A stretch of 64,000 bases of DNA from CAWEDP01 sp963807925 (GCA_963807925.1 CAWEDP010000002.1:3100001-3164000), one strand, 5' to 3'. Positions 9,286-17,740 are shown, numbered from the stretch's first letter. Made by a program: numbers and translations. Notes: generated from the sequence alone by a model not told the origin.

Positions 9286-10341
9286 GTGGGCGATCTTCGA
9301 ATCGGCACGAGCGGCTGGAGCTATCCGGGCGGCCCTGGAACCTGGAACGGCATCTTCTACCCGCCCTCCCGCCGGCGTGCGCGCGGCTTCGATGAGCTGT
9401 CGTTCTACGCCCAGCATTTCGACACGGTCGAAGTGAATTCCACGTTCTACGGCCAGCCGCAGGCGGAGCTGACCCGCGGCTGGGCCGATCGAACCCCCGA
9501 GCGGTTCGAGTTCTCGGTCAAGCTGTACCAGAAGTTCACGCATCCCGGCATGGCGCGGCAGCGTCTAGCGCGCAGCGTCGGTCCGGCCGGGCACGTTCCG
9601 GCCGATCGCGCCGTGTCCCCGGGCGATCCGTTCGTCGACGCGCTCGTCCGGCCCAATCAGGCCGACCTGGACGCGTTTCGCGCGGGCATCGAGCCGCTGG
9701 CGGCACGCGGCCGGCTGGGCGCGGTGCTCGCGCAGTTTCCGCCGAGCTTCAAGGACTCGCCGGCGGCGTGCGACTACCTGGCGAACCTGCTGCGGGCGCT
9801 CGCCGGATATCCGGTCGCGGTCGAGCTCCGCCACCGGAGCTGGAGCGACGAGGTCGGTGCGACGCTGTCGCTCCTGAACGAGCTCCAGGCCGCCTGGGTC
9901 CAGATTGACGAGCCGAAGTTCAGGTTCTCCATCCGCCAGAACTACCTGCCCAACCTGACCGGCTTCTACTACATGCGACTGCACGGTCGCAATGCGCCGC
10001 AGTGGTGGCGGCACGACTCATCGGACGATCGGTACAACTACCTGTACTCCGCCGGGGAACTGAAGGAGTTCGCCGAGACTGCGGACGCCGCGCGTGCGCT
10101 GGTCAGGAAGGTCTATCTCTACACGAACAATCACTTCTCGGCGAAGTCGGTCGCCAACGCCGTGATGCTCAAGCAGCAGATGGGAGAGCCGATCGAGGGC
10201 GAGTATTCCGAGGAATTCCTGGGGAGATATCCCGAGCTGGCCGGCGTCGTTCGACGCGAGAGAGCGGCTATTCCTTCACGTACATCCGGCGCACCAGATC
10301 GCCTCTTTGAATCCGCTGAGGAACGTCCACGCCGGCGATGA
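9286..10341 (+). CDS. DUF72 domain protein (YecE-like TIM barrel)
   Basis: 351 residues starting at GTG with LRIGTSGWSYPG, the classic DUF72 N-terminus. FDTVEVNSTFYGQP, ELRHRSW and the C-terminal VYLYTNNHFSAKSVANA are further family signatures. DUF72 proteins adopt a TIM-barrel fold; their biochemical role is not established. The family match ends near residue 315 and the last 35 or so residues look non-homologous. They overlap the convergent cyclophilin gene by 74 nt, so the native stop may have been lost. A TACGCT box sits 6 nt before the start. Confidence 0.88.
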   Translation: MGDLRIGTSGWSYPGGPGTWNGIFYPPSRRRARGFDELSFYAQHFDTVEVNSTFYGQPQAELTRGWADRTPERFEFSVKLYQKFTHPGMARQRLARSVGPAGHVPADRAVSPGDPFVDALVRPNQADLDAFRAGIEPLAARGRLGAVLAQFPPSFKDSPAACDYLANLLRALAGYPVAVELRHRSWSDEVGATLSLLNELQAAWVQIDEPKFRFSIRQNYLPNLTGFYYMRLHGRNAPQWWRHDSSDDRYNYLYSAGELKEFAETADAARALVRKVYLYTNNHFSAKSVANAVMLKQQMGEPIEGEYSEEFLGRYPELAGVVRRERAAIPSRTSGAPDRLFESAEERPRRR

Positions 10342-10813
10342 CGCGACCGAACACCGTGTAGCGGCCGTCCAGATCGGGGCGCGGGGCGAGCGTGACATAC
10401 AACTGACTGTCCGCCTCTGCCGGAAGGCCGGCGTGCGCGACGCCCACCGCCCCGATGACGTGCGTCCGCTTCCTGGAGATTTCTGCGGCGCCGATCGGCG
10501 TGCCGCTCGCCGCCGCCGGTCCGCGCCCCCAGACGCTTTCCTTCGACAGATCGCGGGTCTGCGGGTCGCCCCACTGCACGACGAAGCCGGGCACGGCGCG
10601 ATGAAACCGCTGGCCGTCGTAGAACCCGCTCTTCACGAGATCGACGATGTGCCCGACTGTCTTCGGCGCCTCCTCGGGATACGTCTCGAACGCGAAGCTT
10701 CCCTTCGACGTCTCGACGACGATGACCGGCGCCCCGGCCTCCTGCGCGAGCGGGCTCGGCGGAGACCACGAGGCGATCGCACACGCCGCGGCCAGCAAGG
10801 CGCGTCGGGTCAT
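10268..10813 (-). CDS. Exported peptidyl-prolyl cis-trans isomerase (cyclophilin type)
   Basis: 181 residues. An Arg-containing signal peptide (MTRRALLAAACAIASW) precedes a compact cyclophilin domain with the core GQRFHRAVPGFVVQWGDP and a shortened active-site loop, as in bacterial PpiA/PpiB. It should catalyse proline isomerisation in the periplasm. The start at 10813 overlaps the stop of nth by 4 nt, so the two are coupled. An upstream extension of the frame lacks homology. Confidence 0.92.
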   Translation of the reverse strand: MTRRALLAAACAIASWSPPSPLAQEAGAPVIVVETSKGSFAFETYPEEAPKTVGHIVDLVKSGFYDGQRFHRAVPGFVVQWGDPQTRDLSKESVWGRGPAAASGTPIGAAEISRKRTHVIGAVGVAHAGLPAEADSQLYVTLAPRPDLDGRYTVFGRVIAGVDVPQRIQRGDLVRRMYVKE

Positions 10814-11508
10814 CGCGGCCTCGCCTTCGCCACGCCCGTCCGAGGGCACAGGTGGCCGACGACGCACTCTCCACATCGTGGCGAGATGGGACGGCACACG
10901 TTCTGTCCCCACGTCACGAGGTACAGGTTCACGTGCGGCCACCATCGCGGATCGATGGCGGCGTAGAGCGACTCCTCGGTCTCGTCAGGCGTGCGGGTCT
11001 TCACCCAGCCGAGCCGGTTCGCGATGCGATGCACGTGCGTGTCGACGCAGATGTTGTTCGCGCTCTTGAACGCCAGGATCAGCACCAGGTTGGCCGTCTT
11101 CCGCCCGACTCCCGGCAGCGTCAGCAACTCTTCCATCGTCGCCGGCACGCGGCCGGCGAAGCGCTCGGCGAGAATGCGGCACGTGGCCTTCACATGGCGC
11201 GCCTTGTGGCGGTAGAAGCTGACCGGATAGATGAGGCGCTCGATCTGAAGAACCGTCAGCCGCGCCATCGTGCTCGGCGTCCGCGCCGCTCTGAACAGCC
11301 GCGTCGACGCCGCCAGCGTGGTTGCATCCTGGGTGCGTGCCGACAGAAGGGTCGCAATCAGCACGTGAAACGGATCCTCCTCCTGGCTCTGTGAGATCTT
11401 CTCCACGGCGGGAAGGTCGAGGCCGTCGATGGCGCGCGCGAGCGCACGCATCACCGGCTCGACCACGTCACGCGCCCGCGTGGAGCGCCGGGCGACGCCA
11501 GTCTTCAT
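10810..11508 (-). CDS. nth: Endonuclease III (DNA glycosylase/AP lyase)
   Basis: Removes oxidised pyrimidines from DNA and cuts at abasic sites. The 232-residue protein has the helix-hairpin-helix LPGVGRKTANLVL with the catalytic Lys. The catalytic Asp is in VDTHVHRIANRLG. The 4Fe-4S ligands are in CRPISPRCGECVVGHLC (C-x6-C-x2-C-x5-C). It is the middle gene of a three-gene operon, overlapping the dehydrogenase upstream and the cyclophilin downstream by 4 nt each. Confidence 0.95.
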   Translation of the reverse strand: MKTGVARRSTRARDVVEPVMRALARAIDGLDLPAVEKISQSQEEDPFHVLIATLLSARTQDATTLAASTRLFRAARTPSTMARLTVLQIERLIYPVSFYRHKARHVKATCRILAERFAGRVPATMEELLTLPGVGRKTANLVLILAFKSANNICVDTHVHRIANRLGWVKTRTPDETEESLYAAIDPRWWPHVNLYLVTWGQNVCRPISPRCGECVVGHLCPRTGVAKARPR

Positions 11509-12440
11509 GGCAGGACCGGGGTCAGGGGCGGGCCGCCGGCGAGCACCGCGATGACGTTGTCAGCGGCCAGATTGGCCATCGCCGTTCGCGTCTCCGTCGT
11601 CGCGCTGCCCAGATGCGGCACCAACAGCACGTTCTCGAGCGGCAGCAGATCCGGATGAACGACCGGCTCCCGCTCGTACACGTCGAGGGCCGCGCCGGCA
11701 ATCAGCCGCTCCCGCAGGGCCCAGGCGAGCGCCGCCTCGTCCACCACGGGGCCGCGCGCGGTGTTGACAAGATAGGCGGATCGCTTCATCCGGGCGAGCG
11801 CCTTCCTGTCGATGAGGTGCCGCGTCCCGGCCGTCAGCGGCACGTGCAGCGACACGACGTCGGACGTGTTCAGAAGCCGATCGAGCGACATCCTCTCGAA
11901 CGGCCCCGGCACATCGACGAGGTCGGCGTACGCGACGCGCACGCCAAACGCCGGCGCGCGCGCGGCAACCGCACGCGCGATTCGGCCGAAGCCGACGAGG
12001 CCGAGCTGCTTGCCGTCGAGCTCGGTGCCGAGCATGAAATCGAGGCCCCATTCCTTCCAGAGGTGGCGCCGCACCAGCCGGTCGCCTTCCGCCAGACGCC
12101 TGGTGATCGCCAGGATCATGGCCCACGTGAACCCGGCGACCGATTCGGTGAGCACGTCCGGCGTGTTGGTGACCACGACGCCGCGCGATCGCGCGTACCC
12201 GACGTCGATGTTGTCGTACCCCACGGCGACGTTTGCGACGATCTTCAGGGCCGCGGCCGCATCGATCACCGCGCGGTCGATTCGATCCTTCATCAGGCAG
12301 ACGAGCGCGGCCTTGTCCGCCACCTGCTGCCTGAGGGAGTCGGGAGACGGCGTTGGGTCAGCACGCAGGTCGACCTCGCCGGCCTCGCGCAGTCTCGTCA
12401 TCGCCGATGACGGCAGCTTGCCTGTGACCAGAATCTTCAT
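11505..12440 (-). CDS. D-2-hydroxyacid dehydrogenase (glyoxylate/hydroxypyruvate reductase-like)
   Basis: 311 residues from MKILVTGKLP; a GTG three codons earlier (12449) is an alternative start. It shows the NAD(P) Rossmann motif LGLVGFGRIARAVA, a catalytic Arg in NTARGPVVDE, a Glu in VYEREPVVHP and a His in VPHLGSATTETR. Substrate specificity cannot be assigned; the closest functional class is glyoxylate reductase. It heads the operon with nth and the cyclophilin. It lies near the microcompartment locus, but divergently from the transketolase-like gene, so a shared pathway is only a possibility. Confidence 0.9.
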   Translation of the reverse strand: MKILVTGKLPSSAMTRLREAGEVDLRADPTPSPDSLRQQVADKAALVCLMKDRIDRAVIDAAAALKIVANVAVGYDNIDVGYARSRGVVVTNTPDVLTESVAGFTWAMILAITRRLAEGDRLVRRHLWKEWGLDFMLGTELDGKQLGLVGFGRIARAVAARAPAFGVRVAYADLVDVPGPFERMSLDRLLNTSDVVSLHVPLTAGTRHLIDRKALARMKRSAYLVNTARGPVVDEAALAWALRERLIAGAALDVYEREPVVHPDLLPLENVLLVPHLGSATTETRTAMANLAADNVIAVLAGGPPLTPVLP

Positions 12441-12534
12441 GTCCTGCACGGCGCGGCCGATATCAGCACCCGGCCCCGGAACATCTTACCCGACGGTTGC
12501 CAGGCGGACGGGCGCCATGCCGGCGGATGGTTCG

Positions 12535-12564
12535 TTGATCGCGGGCGCGGCGGGCGCATAGAAT
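12535..12564 (+). promoter_or_regulatory. Sigma70-type promoter for the transketolase-like gene
   Basis: TTGATC (12535-12540) and TAGAAT (12559-12564) are separated by 18 nt. Predicted transcription start is about 12571, leaving a leader of roughly 37 nt before the ATG at 12608. Confidence 0.5.
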
Positions 12565-12607
12565 CAGGACGAACCCCGGACCAGATGCAAAGGACGCGGA
12601 TTCCACG

Positions 12608-15148
12608 ATGAGTGTGCGAAGCGCGCTGAGCGAGACAGCCTCGACGCTGTCACACGACCGGCAACAGCTCGAAGACGTCGGATTCATGACGTGCATGACC
12701 ATCGTGCTGCTCGGCAATTACGCGCAGACCGGGCACTTCGGCGGTCCGCTCGCGTACACGCCGTTCAACGTGGTCACCCACCTTGCCGGCCCCGCACGCG
12801 GAGGCCTGCGCTACGACTATCGGCGGCCCAAGCATCCCTACAGCGACAAGTTCATGCTCGCGGCGGGCCACTGCGCGCCAACCTGCTATGCGCTCTGGAT
12901 GATCATGGGCGAGGCGCTGGCGCGCCGCTACGAAGCGAGCGGGGATCGCCGCTATTACGTGAGCCCCGGCGTCGCCATGCTGCCGATCGACGCCCTGGGG
13001 TTCCGCCGCGGCGCCGGGGCCCTCGCGCACCTGCTCGCGGACCACGGCCTCGCCGATCATCCTGCGTTCGCGCAGGCGAAGTCGCGCGGCATTCGAGCGC
13101 TCTCGGGCCACATCGAGTCCACCGACGTCACCAACGACGTCAATGGCGGGCCGTCGGGCGTCGGCGTGGCGACCGCGGCCGGAAAGGCCGCCTTCTGGGA
13201 CGTGGTCGGCGCGCCGACGGGGGCGCCGAAGATCATCGCGTTCGAAGGCGAGTTCGCGATGTGCGCCGGGCACGCGCAGGAGCTCAAGACGCAGGCCGTC
13301 GCGCTTCAGACCGGCAAGCGGCTGCGCATCGTCTTCTCCGACAACAACGCGGGGATCGACGACGCGCTCGTCGGCGGTGTCGTGCCCGAACAGTTCCACG
13401 GATACCAGTTGCGCGACCAGTGGAGCTCGTACGGCTGGCATGTCCTCTCGATTCCCGACGGCCACGACTACGGGCAGATCCTCGACATCCTGAAGACGAT
13501 GGACGACGCGGACCCTGCCGATCGACGCCCGATGATCGTCTTCGGCAGGACGACGAAGGGGTACTGGCCCACGGCGGCCGACGGGGCGATTCCGGGCTAC
13601 GGCCGGCAGATCGTCGGCTATCAGAGCCATCCCTTCGGCTTCAAGATGAACTCCGACTACGTCGTCGCGCTGGCCAGGACGTTCGAGACGCGGTACGGCG
13701 TCCGGTTTTCCGGGATGGACCAGGGACCGGTCGCCGATCCTCGAGAGCGGCTGCTCCAGTTCAAGACGAACATCGATGTCGTGATGTCGGTCCTCGAGCG
13801 GGACGGACTCGGTAGCTGGCTGGCCGATCGGCTCGTCGCGATCGGCGACTCGGTCCGCGACGACTTCCCGCTGCGCATCGACGTCTCGCGCAACCCGTTT
13901 CTCGACGACCGTCTCGCGGTCGCGAACCTGCCGAACGAGCCGCAGACACTGACGGTCAGGAACCAGGTGTCGGGCGCGGAGAAGGAGATCAAGGTTGCGC
14001 TGTTCCGGAAGCCAGGGGAGATGGCTGGCGCGCGGCGGGGCATCTCGGAGGTCGTCAAGTGGCTGAACTACGTCACCGGCAATCGAGCCCTGACGATCGC
14101 CGCCGACCTGTCAGAGTCGGTCAACCTGGAGCACGGCAGCTTCTGGGGGCACTACGACCCGGAGACCAATCCGCTCGGCACGCGGCTGAAGGCGGCGATT
14201 CAGGAAGCCGGCAACGCGTCCACCGCCATCGGCCTGGTCAGCCAGAATGCGTCGCTCGATCCCGAGGCGTTCGCGGGCCTCTGGGCGTTCAGCGGCACCT
14301 ACGGGGCGTTCACGCCGCTCATGTACCTGCCGGCGCGCGTCTGGAGCCAGCAGAACCAGGACAGCCGGTTCCGCACCGGCGTGCTCCACATCCTCGCGGC
14401 TCACTCCGGCCCCGAGACCGCCGCCGATGCGCGCACGCACTTCGGCATCTTTTCGCCGCAGGTGTGGAAGCTGTTCCCGAGAGGCCACATCATCAATCTC
14501 AGCTTCTGGGACTACAACGACGTCGCGCCCGGCTACTTCGCGGCTGCCGCCGTGGCAGCCCGGGACCGGAACGTGGGCATCGTCACGATCGAAGTCGCCC
14601 GCCCGGACTCGCCGGTCGCCGACCGCGCCACCTTCGCCGATTCGGATCTGAGAGCGGCCGCGAGGGGCCTCTACGTGATTCGCGAGTTCGCCCCCGACCG
14701 GCCCCGGCACGGGTATGTCGTGGCGCAGGGCGCCAGCGCCACGTTCAACCTGGCCAGCGTGCTGGGGAGGCTCGAGGAGGCCGGCGTCAACGTCAAGGTG
14801 ATCGCCGCCGTGAGCGAGGAGCTGTTCGATCGGCAGCCGGCGGCGTACCGGCACGCCGTGCTGCCGCCCGGCGCCCGCCTGGACCTCATGTTCGTCACCG
14901 GCGGCACCCGGCGCGTCTGGCCGCTACGCGACGTCGGACCGCTGGCCGACGAGTACTCGCTCACCGCGGACTGGGACAATCAGTGGCGGACGGGCGGGCT
15001 CGAAGCGGACGTGATCGCGGAAGCGCACCTCGATCGGGAGTCCGTGTTCGCCGGCGTGCGGCGCTTTGCCGACGAGCGCGCGGAGCGTCTCGGCCGGCAG
15101 CGTGCGTGGCTGGAGGGGCTGGAGGGGCAGACCTCGACGGCCGGCTAG
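12608..15148 (+). CDS. Transketolase-like thiamine diphosphate enzyme, 846 aa
   Basis: An unusually long transketolase-family protein; normal transketolases have about 650-680 residues. Transketolase landmarks appear in order: DKFMLAAGHCAPTCYAL, the loop GHIESTDVTNDVNGGPSGVG, a cofactor segment AFEGEFAMCAGHAQE with FSDNNAGID, a pyrimidine domain and a C-terminal domain starting EELFDRQPAAYRHAVLP. The usual GDG of the ThDP site reads FEG here, so metal ligation may differ. The stop codon overlaps that of the convergent microcompartment operon (CTAG at 15145-15148). It probably transfers two-carbon ketol units between sugars, but the substrate is uncertain. Confidence 0.8.
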   Translation: MSVRSALSETASTLSHDRQQLEDVGFMTCMTIVLLGNYAQTGHFGGPLAYTPFNVVTHLAGPARGGLRYDYRRPKHPYSDKFMLAAGHCAPTCYALWMIMGEALARRYEASGDRRYYVSPGVAMLPIDALGFRRGAGALAHLLADHGLADHPAFAQAKSRGIRALSGHIESTDVTNDVNGGPSGVGVATAAGKAAFWDVVGAPTGAPKIIAFEGEFAMCAGHAQELKTQAVALQTGKRLRIVFSDNNAGIDDALVGGVVPEQFHGYQLRDQWSSYGWHVLSIPDGHDYGQILDILKTMDDADPADRRPMIVFGRTTKGYWPTAADGAIPGYGRQIVGYQSHPFGFKMNSDYVVALARTFETRYGVRFSGMDQGPVADPRERLLQFKTNIDVVMSVLERDGLGSWLADRLVAIGDSVRDDFPLRIDVSRNPFLDDRLAVANLPNEPQTLTVRNQVSGAEKEIKVALFRKPGEMAGARRGISEVVKWLNYVTGNRALTIAADLSESVNLEHGSFWGHYDPETNPLGTRLKAAIQEAGNASTAIGLVSQNASLDPEAFAGLWAFSGTYGAFTPLMYLPARVWSQQNQDSRFRTGVLHILAAHSGPETAADARTHFGIFSPQVWKLFPRGHIINLSFWDYNDVAPGYFAAAAVAARDRNVGIVTIEVARPDSPVADRATFADSDLRAAARGLYVIREFAPDRPRHGYVVAQGASATFNLASVLGRLEEAGVNVKVIAAVSEELFDRQPAAYRHAVLPPGARLDLMFVTGGTRRVWPLRDVGPLADEYSLTADWDNQWRTGGLEADVIAEAHLDRESVFAGVRRFADERAERLGRQRAWLEGLEGQTSTAG

Positions 15149-15372
15149 TGCCCGAAGGACAGACAGTACCCGCAATGGTTGCACCGGACGGCCGGCTCGA
15201 TCACGCACGCCCCATCCGGATCGCCCGACGGCAGGAACTGGAACGTCGCGTGGCTGGCGTGAACGCGGGCAGCGTCCCGGGCGGGCGCGTCCCGAGCGGG
15301 CGCGTCGTACCCGCTCCCGGCGCGACGCGCGATGGCCTCGCGAACCATCTGCCGCAGCTCCTCATCGGTCAT
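15145..15372 (-). CDS. Small Cys-rich protein of the microcompartment locus
   Basis: 75 residues, no confident family. The N-terminus TDEELRQMVREAIARR is a short amphipathic helix resembling an encapsulation peptide. A flexible Ala/Arg/Asp stretch follows, containing a repeat of DAPARDA. The C-terminus reads VRCNHCGYCLSFGH, a CxxCxxC cluster that could bind iron-sulfur or zinc. Its ATG overlaps the stop of the upstream pentamer gene by 4 nt (ATGA), so it is translated with the shell genes. Cargo or a redox/metal accessory of the shell is inferred from position and architecture only. Confidence 0.75.
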   Translation of the reverse strand: MTDEELRQMVREAIARRAGSGYDAPARDAPARDAARVHASHATFQFLPSGDPDGACVIEPAVRCNHCGYCLSFGH

Positions 15373-15638
15373 TCGAAGTCGATCCGATCGATGATGCCGA
15401 TCACGGCGGCGTCCACGGGCGCGCCGGGCCGTCCGAGCGCCTCGCCGGCCGCCCGCCCTTCGAGGACGACCAGCACCTTTTCGCTGACGCCGGCACCGAC
15501 GGCGTCGACGGCAAGGAGCGCCGTTCCGCGCGGCGTATCGTCCTGATTGAGCGGCTGCACGATCAGGAGCTTCGCGCCGTCGAACTTCTTCATCTTCTGC
15601 GTCGAGACGACGTTGCCAATCACCCGGGCGATCTGCAT
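15369..15638 (-). CDS. BMC pentamer shell protein (EutN/CcmL family), third copy
   Basis: 89 residues starting MQIARVIGNVVSTQKMKKFDG, the standard N-terminus of EutN/CcmL pentamers that cap microcompartment vertices. AVDAVGAGVSEKVLVV and the closing VDAAVIGIIDRIDF are also diagnostic. The frame is open upstream, but the ATG at 15638 gives the same length as the two other copies. It is coupled to the small Cys-rich gene downstream. Confidence 0.93.
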   Translation of the reverse strand: MQIARVIGNVVSTQKMKKFDGAKLLIVQPLNQDDTPRGTALLAVDAVGAGVSEKVLVVLEGRAAGEALGRPGAPVDAAVIGIIDRIDFE

Positions 15639-15678
15639 CTCGAGCCTCAGGAGGTGCGGAGGTGAGGATCCGGGATCT

Positions 15679-15948
15679 TCATGTCTCCACGTTCCAATCG
15701 TCCACAATCCCGACGATCCCGGCGTCGACGGGCGGCGCCGCCGGATGGAACGGAAAGCTGGCTTCCTTCCCGCGCACGAAGAACACCTCTTCGCCGACGC
15801 CGGCGCCGACGGCGTCGACGGCGACGAGCGGACGGCCGGCCGCCTCGCGCGTGGCGGTGAGCGGCTGGAGGATCAGCAGCTTCAGGCCCACCAGCGCCTC
15901 GTCCTTCCGCGTGACGACGACGTCACCGATCACCCGCGCGAGCTGCAT
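15679..15948 (-). CDS. BMC pentamer shell protein (EutN/CcmL family), second copy
   Basis: 89 residues, MQLARVIGDVVVTRKDEALVG with AVDAVGAGVGEEVFFVRGKE and VDAGIVGIVDDW. It is paralogous to its two neighbours. The loop before the last strand (KEASFPFHPAAPP) is the most divergent part, which may tune pore or vertex contacts. It lies between the other two pentamer genes, 40 nt from each. Confidence 0.93.
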   Translation of the reverse strand: MQLARVIGDVVVTRKDEALVGLKLLILQPLTATREAAGRPLVAVDAVGAGVGEEVFFVRGKEASFPFHPAAPPVDAGIVGIVDDWNVET

Positions 15949-15988
15949 GTCAGGAGGAGGGAGAGGGTCCACCTCTCGCCATCTGAAT

Positions 15989-16258
15989 CTAGTCTCCGAT
16001 CTCGATCATGTCGATGATGCCCACGATGGCCGCGTCGACGGGACAGTCTTTCATGCCGGACGCCATGCGCGCCGAGCTGCCGCTGACGATCAGCACGGTC
16101 TCGCCGACACCGGCGTCGACCGTGTCCACGGCGACGAGATAGTTGCCTTCTGGTTTGCCCTTGGGATCGATCGATCGCGCAATGAGGAGCTTGCTGCTCA
16201 CGAGCCGGGGATCCTTCCGTGTGGCGACGACCGTCCCCAGGATTTTCGCGAGGAGCAC
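15989..16258 (-). CDS. BMC pentamer shell protein (EutN/CcmL family), first copy
   Basis: 89 residues, MLLAKILGTVVATRKDPRLVS, with AVDTVDAGVGETVLIVSGSS and VDAAIVGIIDMIEIG. It directly follows the hexamer gene with a 3-nt gap. Three different pentamers in one operon are typical of class II aldolase microcompartments such as the PVM type. Confidence 0.93.
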   Translation of the reverse strand: MLLAKILGTVVATRKDPRLVSSKLLIARSIDPKGKPEGNYLVAVDTVDAGVGETVLIVSGSSARMASGMKDCPVDAAIVGIIDMIEIGD

Positions 16259-16261
16259 CGA

Positions 16262-16555
16262 TCAGCCTTTGACGGTCGTGGCTTTGCCGATCGGCAGCGC
16301 GTCCTCGAGGTTCGAGTGCGGACGCGGGATGACGTGCACCGATACCAGCTCGCCGACGCGCCGCGCCGCCGCGGCGCCGGCGTCGGTCGCCGCCTTGACG
16401 GCCGCGACATCGCCGCGCACGATGGCAGTCACGTAACCGGCGCCGATCTTCTCCCAGCCGACCAGCGTGACCTTCGCCGCCTTCACCATGGCGTCGGCCG
16501 CTTCGATCATCGCGACCAGCCCCTTGGTTTCCACCATCCCGAGTGCCTCACCCAT
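16262..16555 (-). CDS. BMC hexamer shell protein (BMC-H, PduA/EutM family)
   Basis: 97 residues with a single Pfam BMC domain. It starts MGEALGMVETKGLVAMIEAA, then VGWEKIGAGYVTAIVRGDV and a C-terminal VSVHVIPRPHSNLEDALP. Hexamers tile the flat facets of the shell and form the metabolite pores. It is the only hexamer gene in the locus, and no tandem BMC-T gene is present, so the shell may be built from one facet protein plus three vertex proteins. It starts 10 nt after the aldolase gene. Confidence 0.96.
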   Translation of the reverse strand: MGEALGMVETKGLVAMIEAADAMVKAAKVTLVGWEKIGAGYVTAIVRGDVAAVKAATDAGAAAARRVGELVSVHVIPRPHSNLEDALPIGKATTVKG

Positions 16556-16565
16556 CGTGTCTCCT

Positions 16566-17444
16566 TCAGCGCAGGCTACGGATTGCTTCTTCGATCAGCG
16601 TGGAGAGCTCGCGGTATGTTAACCGAATTTCCCCGTCGGCGCCGGTCGTGGCCGACGGCGTGCGCTCGCTCCCCAGGTCGGCGACCAGGCGCTGGCCGGC
16701 GCCTCGCGGCGCCTCCACGACCTGACAGGTCGCATCGTCGGGCGGACCGCCAGGGACGGCCGCTGGAATCGTGGCCGGATCGGCGCAGATCGGCGCTGGC
16801 GCCTTGATGCCGTACGTGCCGCGCAGCTCCTGGAGCCGCTCGACCTCTTCGCGTGCGATCAGGTGCTCGCGGCCGAGAAGCCTCGCGACGAGGCTGATTT
16901 TTGCGAAGTGCTCGATGGTCTCCATCTTGTAGTACGCCGACAACAGGTCCACCCCGACCGTGAGCGCGCCGTGGTTGGCCAGCAGCATGCCGTCGTGCGC
17001 TTTGATGTACTTGCGGACCGCGTCCGGCAGCTCGCTCGTGGACGGCGTCGCGTATTCGGCAATCGGGATGCTGCCGAGCGTCGTCAGCACCTCGGCGAGC
17101 ACGGCGCGGGTCAGCGGGATGCCGGCGACGGCGAAGCCTGTGGCAATCGGCGGATGCGCATGGACGACCGCCCGCACGTCGGGCCGCTGCCGGTACACCT
17201 CGAGGTGCATCAGCATCTCGGACGAGGGATCGCGATCGCCCTGCAGCTTGCGCCCGTCGAGGTCCGTGATGCACATCATGTCGGGCGTCATGAACCCTTT
17301 GCAGACGCTCTTCGGCGTCATCAGCAGCCGGTCGGCGCCGAGCCGCACGCTGATATTGCCGTCGTTCGAGGCAGTGTACGCCCGCGCGTACAGGCGGCGG
17401 CCGACCTCGACGATGTCGGCGCGCAGTCCGCTTTCGGGTGTCAC
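16566..17444 (-). CDS. Class II aldolase with C-terminal encapsulation-type helix
   Basis: 292 residues from a GTG that overlaps the upstream stop (GTGA). The core (about 1-220) belongs to the class II aldolase/adducin family (fuculose- or rhamnulose-1-phosphate aldolase type). It shows SNDGNISVRLG, MTPKSV, the zinc motif VVHAHPPIATGF and LLANHGALTVG. A Pro/Ala-rich linker then leads to TYRELSTLIEEAIRSLR, an amphipathic tail like those that target enzymes into microcompartments. It is the signature enzyme of this locus and probably cleaves a deoxy-sugar phosphate to an aldehyde plus dihydroxyacetone phosphate inside the shell. Confidence 0.9.
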   Translation of the reverse strand: MTPESGLRADIVEVGRRLYARAYTASNDGNISVRLGADRLLMTPKSVCKGFMTPDMMCITDLDGRKLQGDRDPSSEMLMHLEVYRQRPDVRAVVHAHPPIATGFAVAGIPLTRAVLAEVLTTLGSIPIAEYATPSTSELPDAVRKYIKAHDGMLLANHGALTVGVDLLSAYYKMETIEHFAKISLVARLLGREHLIAREEVERLQELRGTYGIKAPAPICADPATIPAAVPGGPPDDATCQVVEAPRGAGQRLVADLGSERTPSATTGADGEIRLTYRELSTLIEEAIRSLR

Positions 17445-17740
17445 GCGGTGCGCCCTTCGGCACGCCTCGCGGCGAGGTCCCGCTGATAGGCGTCGCGGCA
17501 GGTCGACGAACAGAAGTACACGCGCCGCTGGCCGTTTCCGAGGCTGATTGCGCGATCGGGCAGCACGAAGGTCCCGCACACCGGATCGCGGGCCATCGGC
17601 ACCCCCTGAGGCGGCGGGCCGGCCGAGGGCACGCGGGACCGCGGAGCGCCGCCGAGTCCTTCGACGACGCCGCCGACGACCCGCCAGAACGAGCGGGCGA
17701 CGACCAGCATCAGCACGAATTCGAGCAGCGCCCGAAACAT
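17441..17740 (-). CDS. Small membrane-anchored YHS/TRASH-like protein
   Basis: 99 residues. An N-terminal membrane helix (about residues 4-25, LLEFVLMLVVARSFWRVVGG) is followed by a Pro-rich linker and a metal-binding-type module DPVCGTFVLPDRAI...YFCSSTCRDAY. This resembles YHS/PP0621-family proteins, in which paired Cys ligate a metal. It is coupled on both sides: its ATG overlaps the TPR gene stop and its stop overlaps the aldolase start. Function unknown. Confidence 0.78.
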   Translation of the reverse strand: MFRALLEFVLMLVVARSFWRVVGGVVEGLGGAPRSRVPSAGPPPQGVPMARDPVCGTFVLPDRAISLGNGQRRVYFCSSTCRDAYQRDLAARRAEGRTA

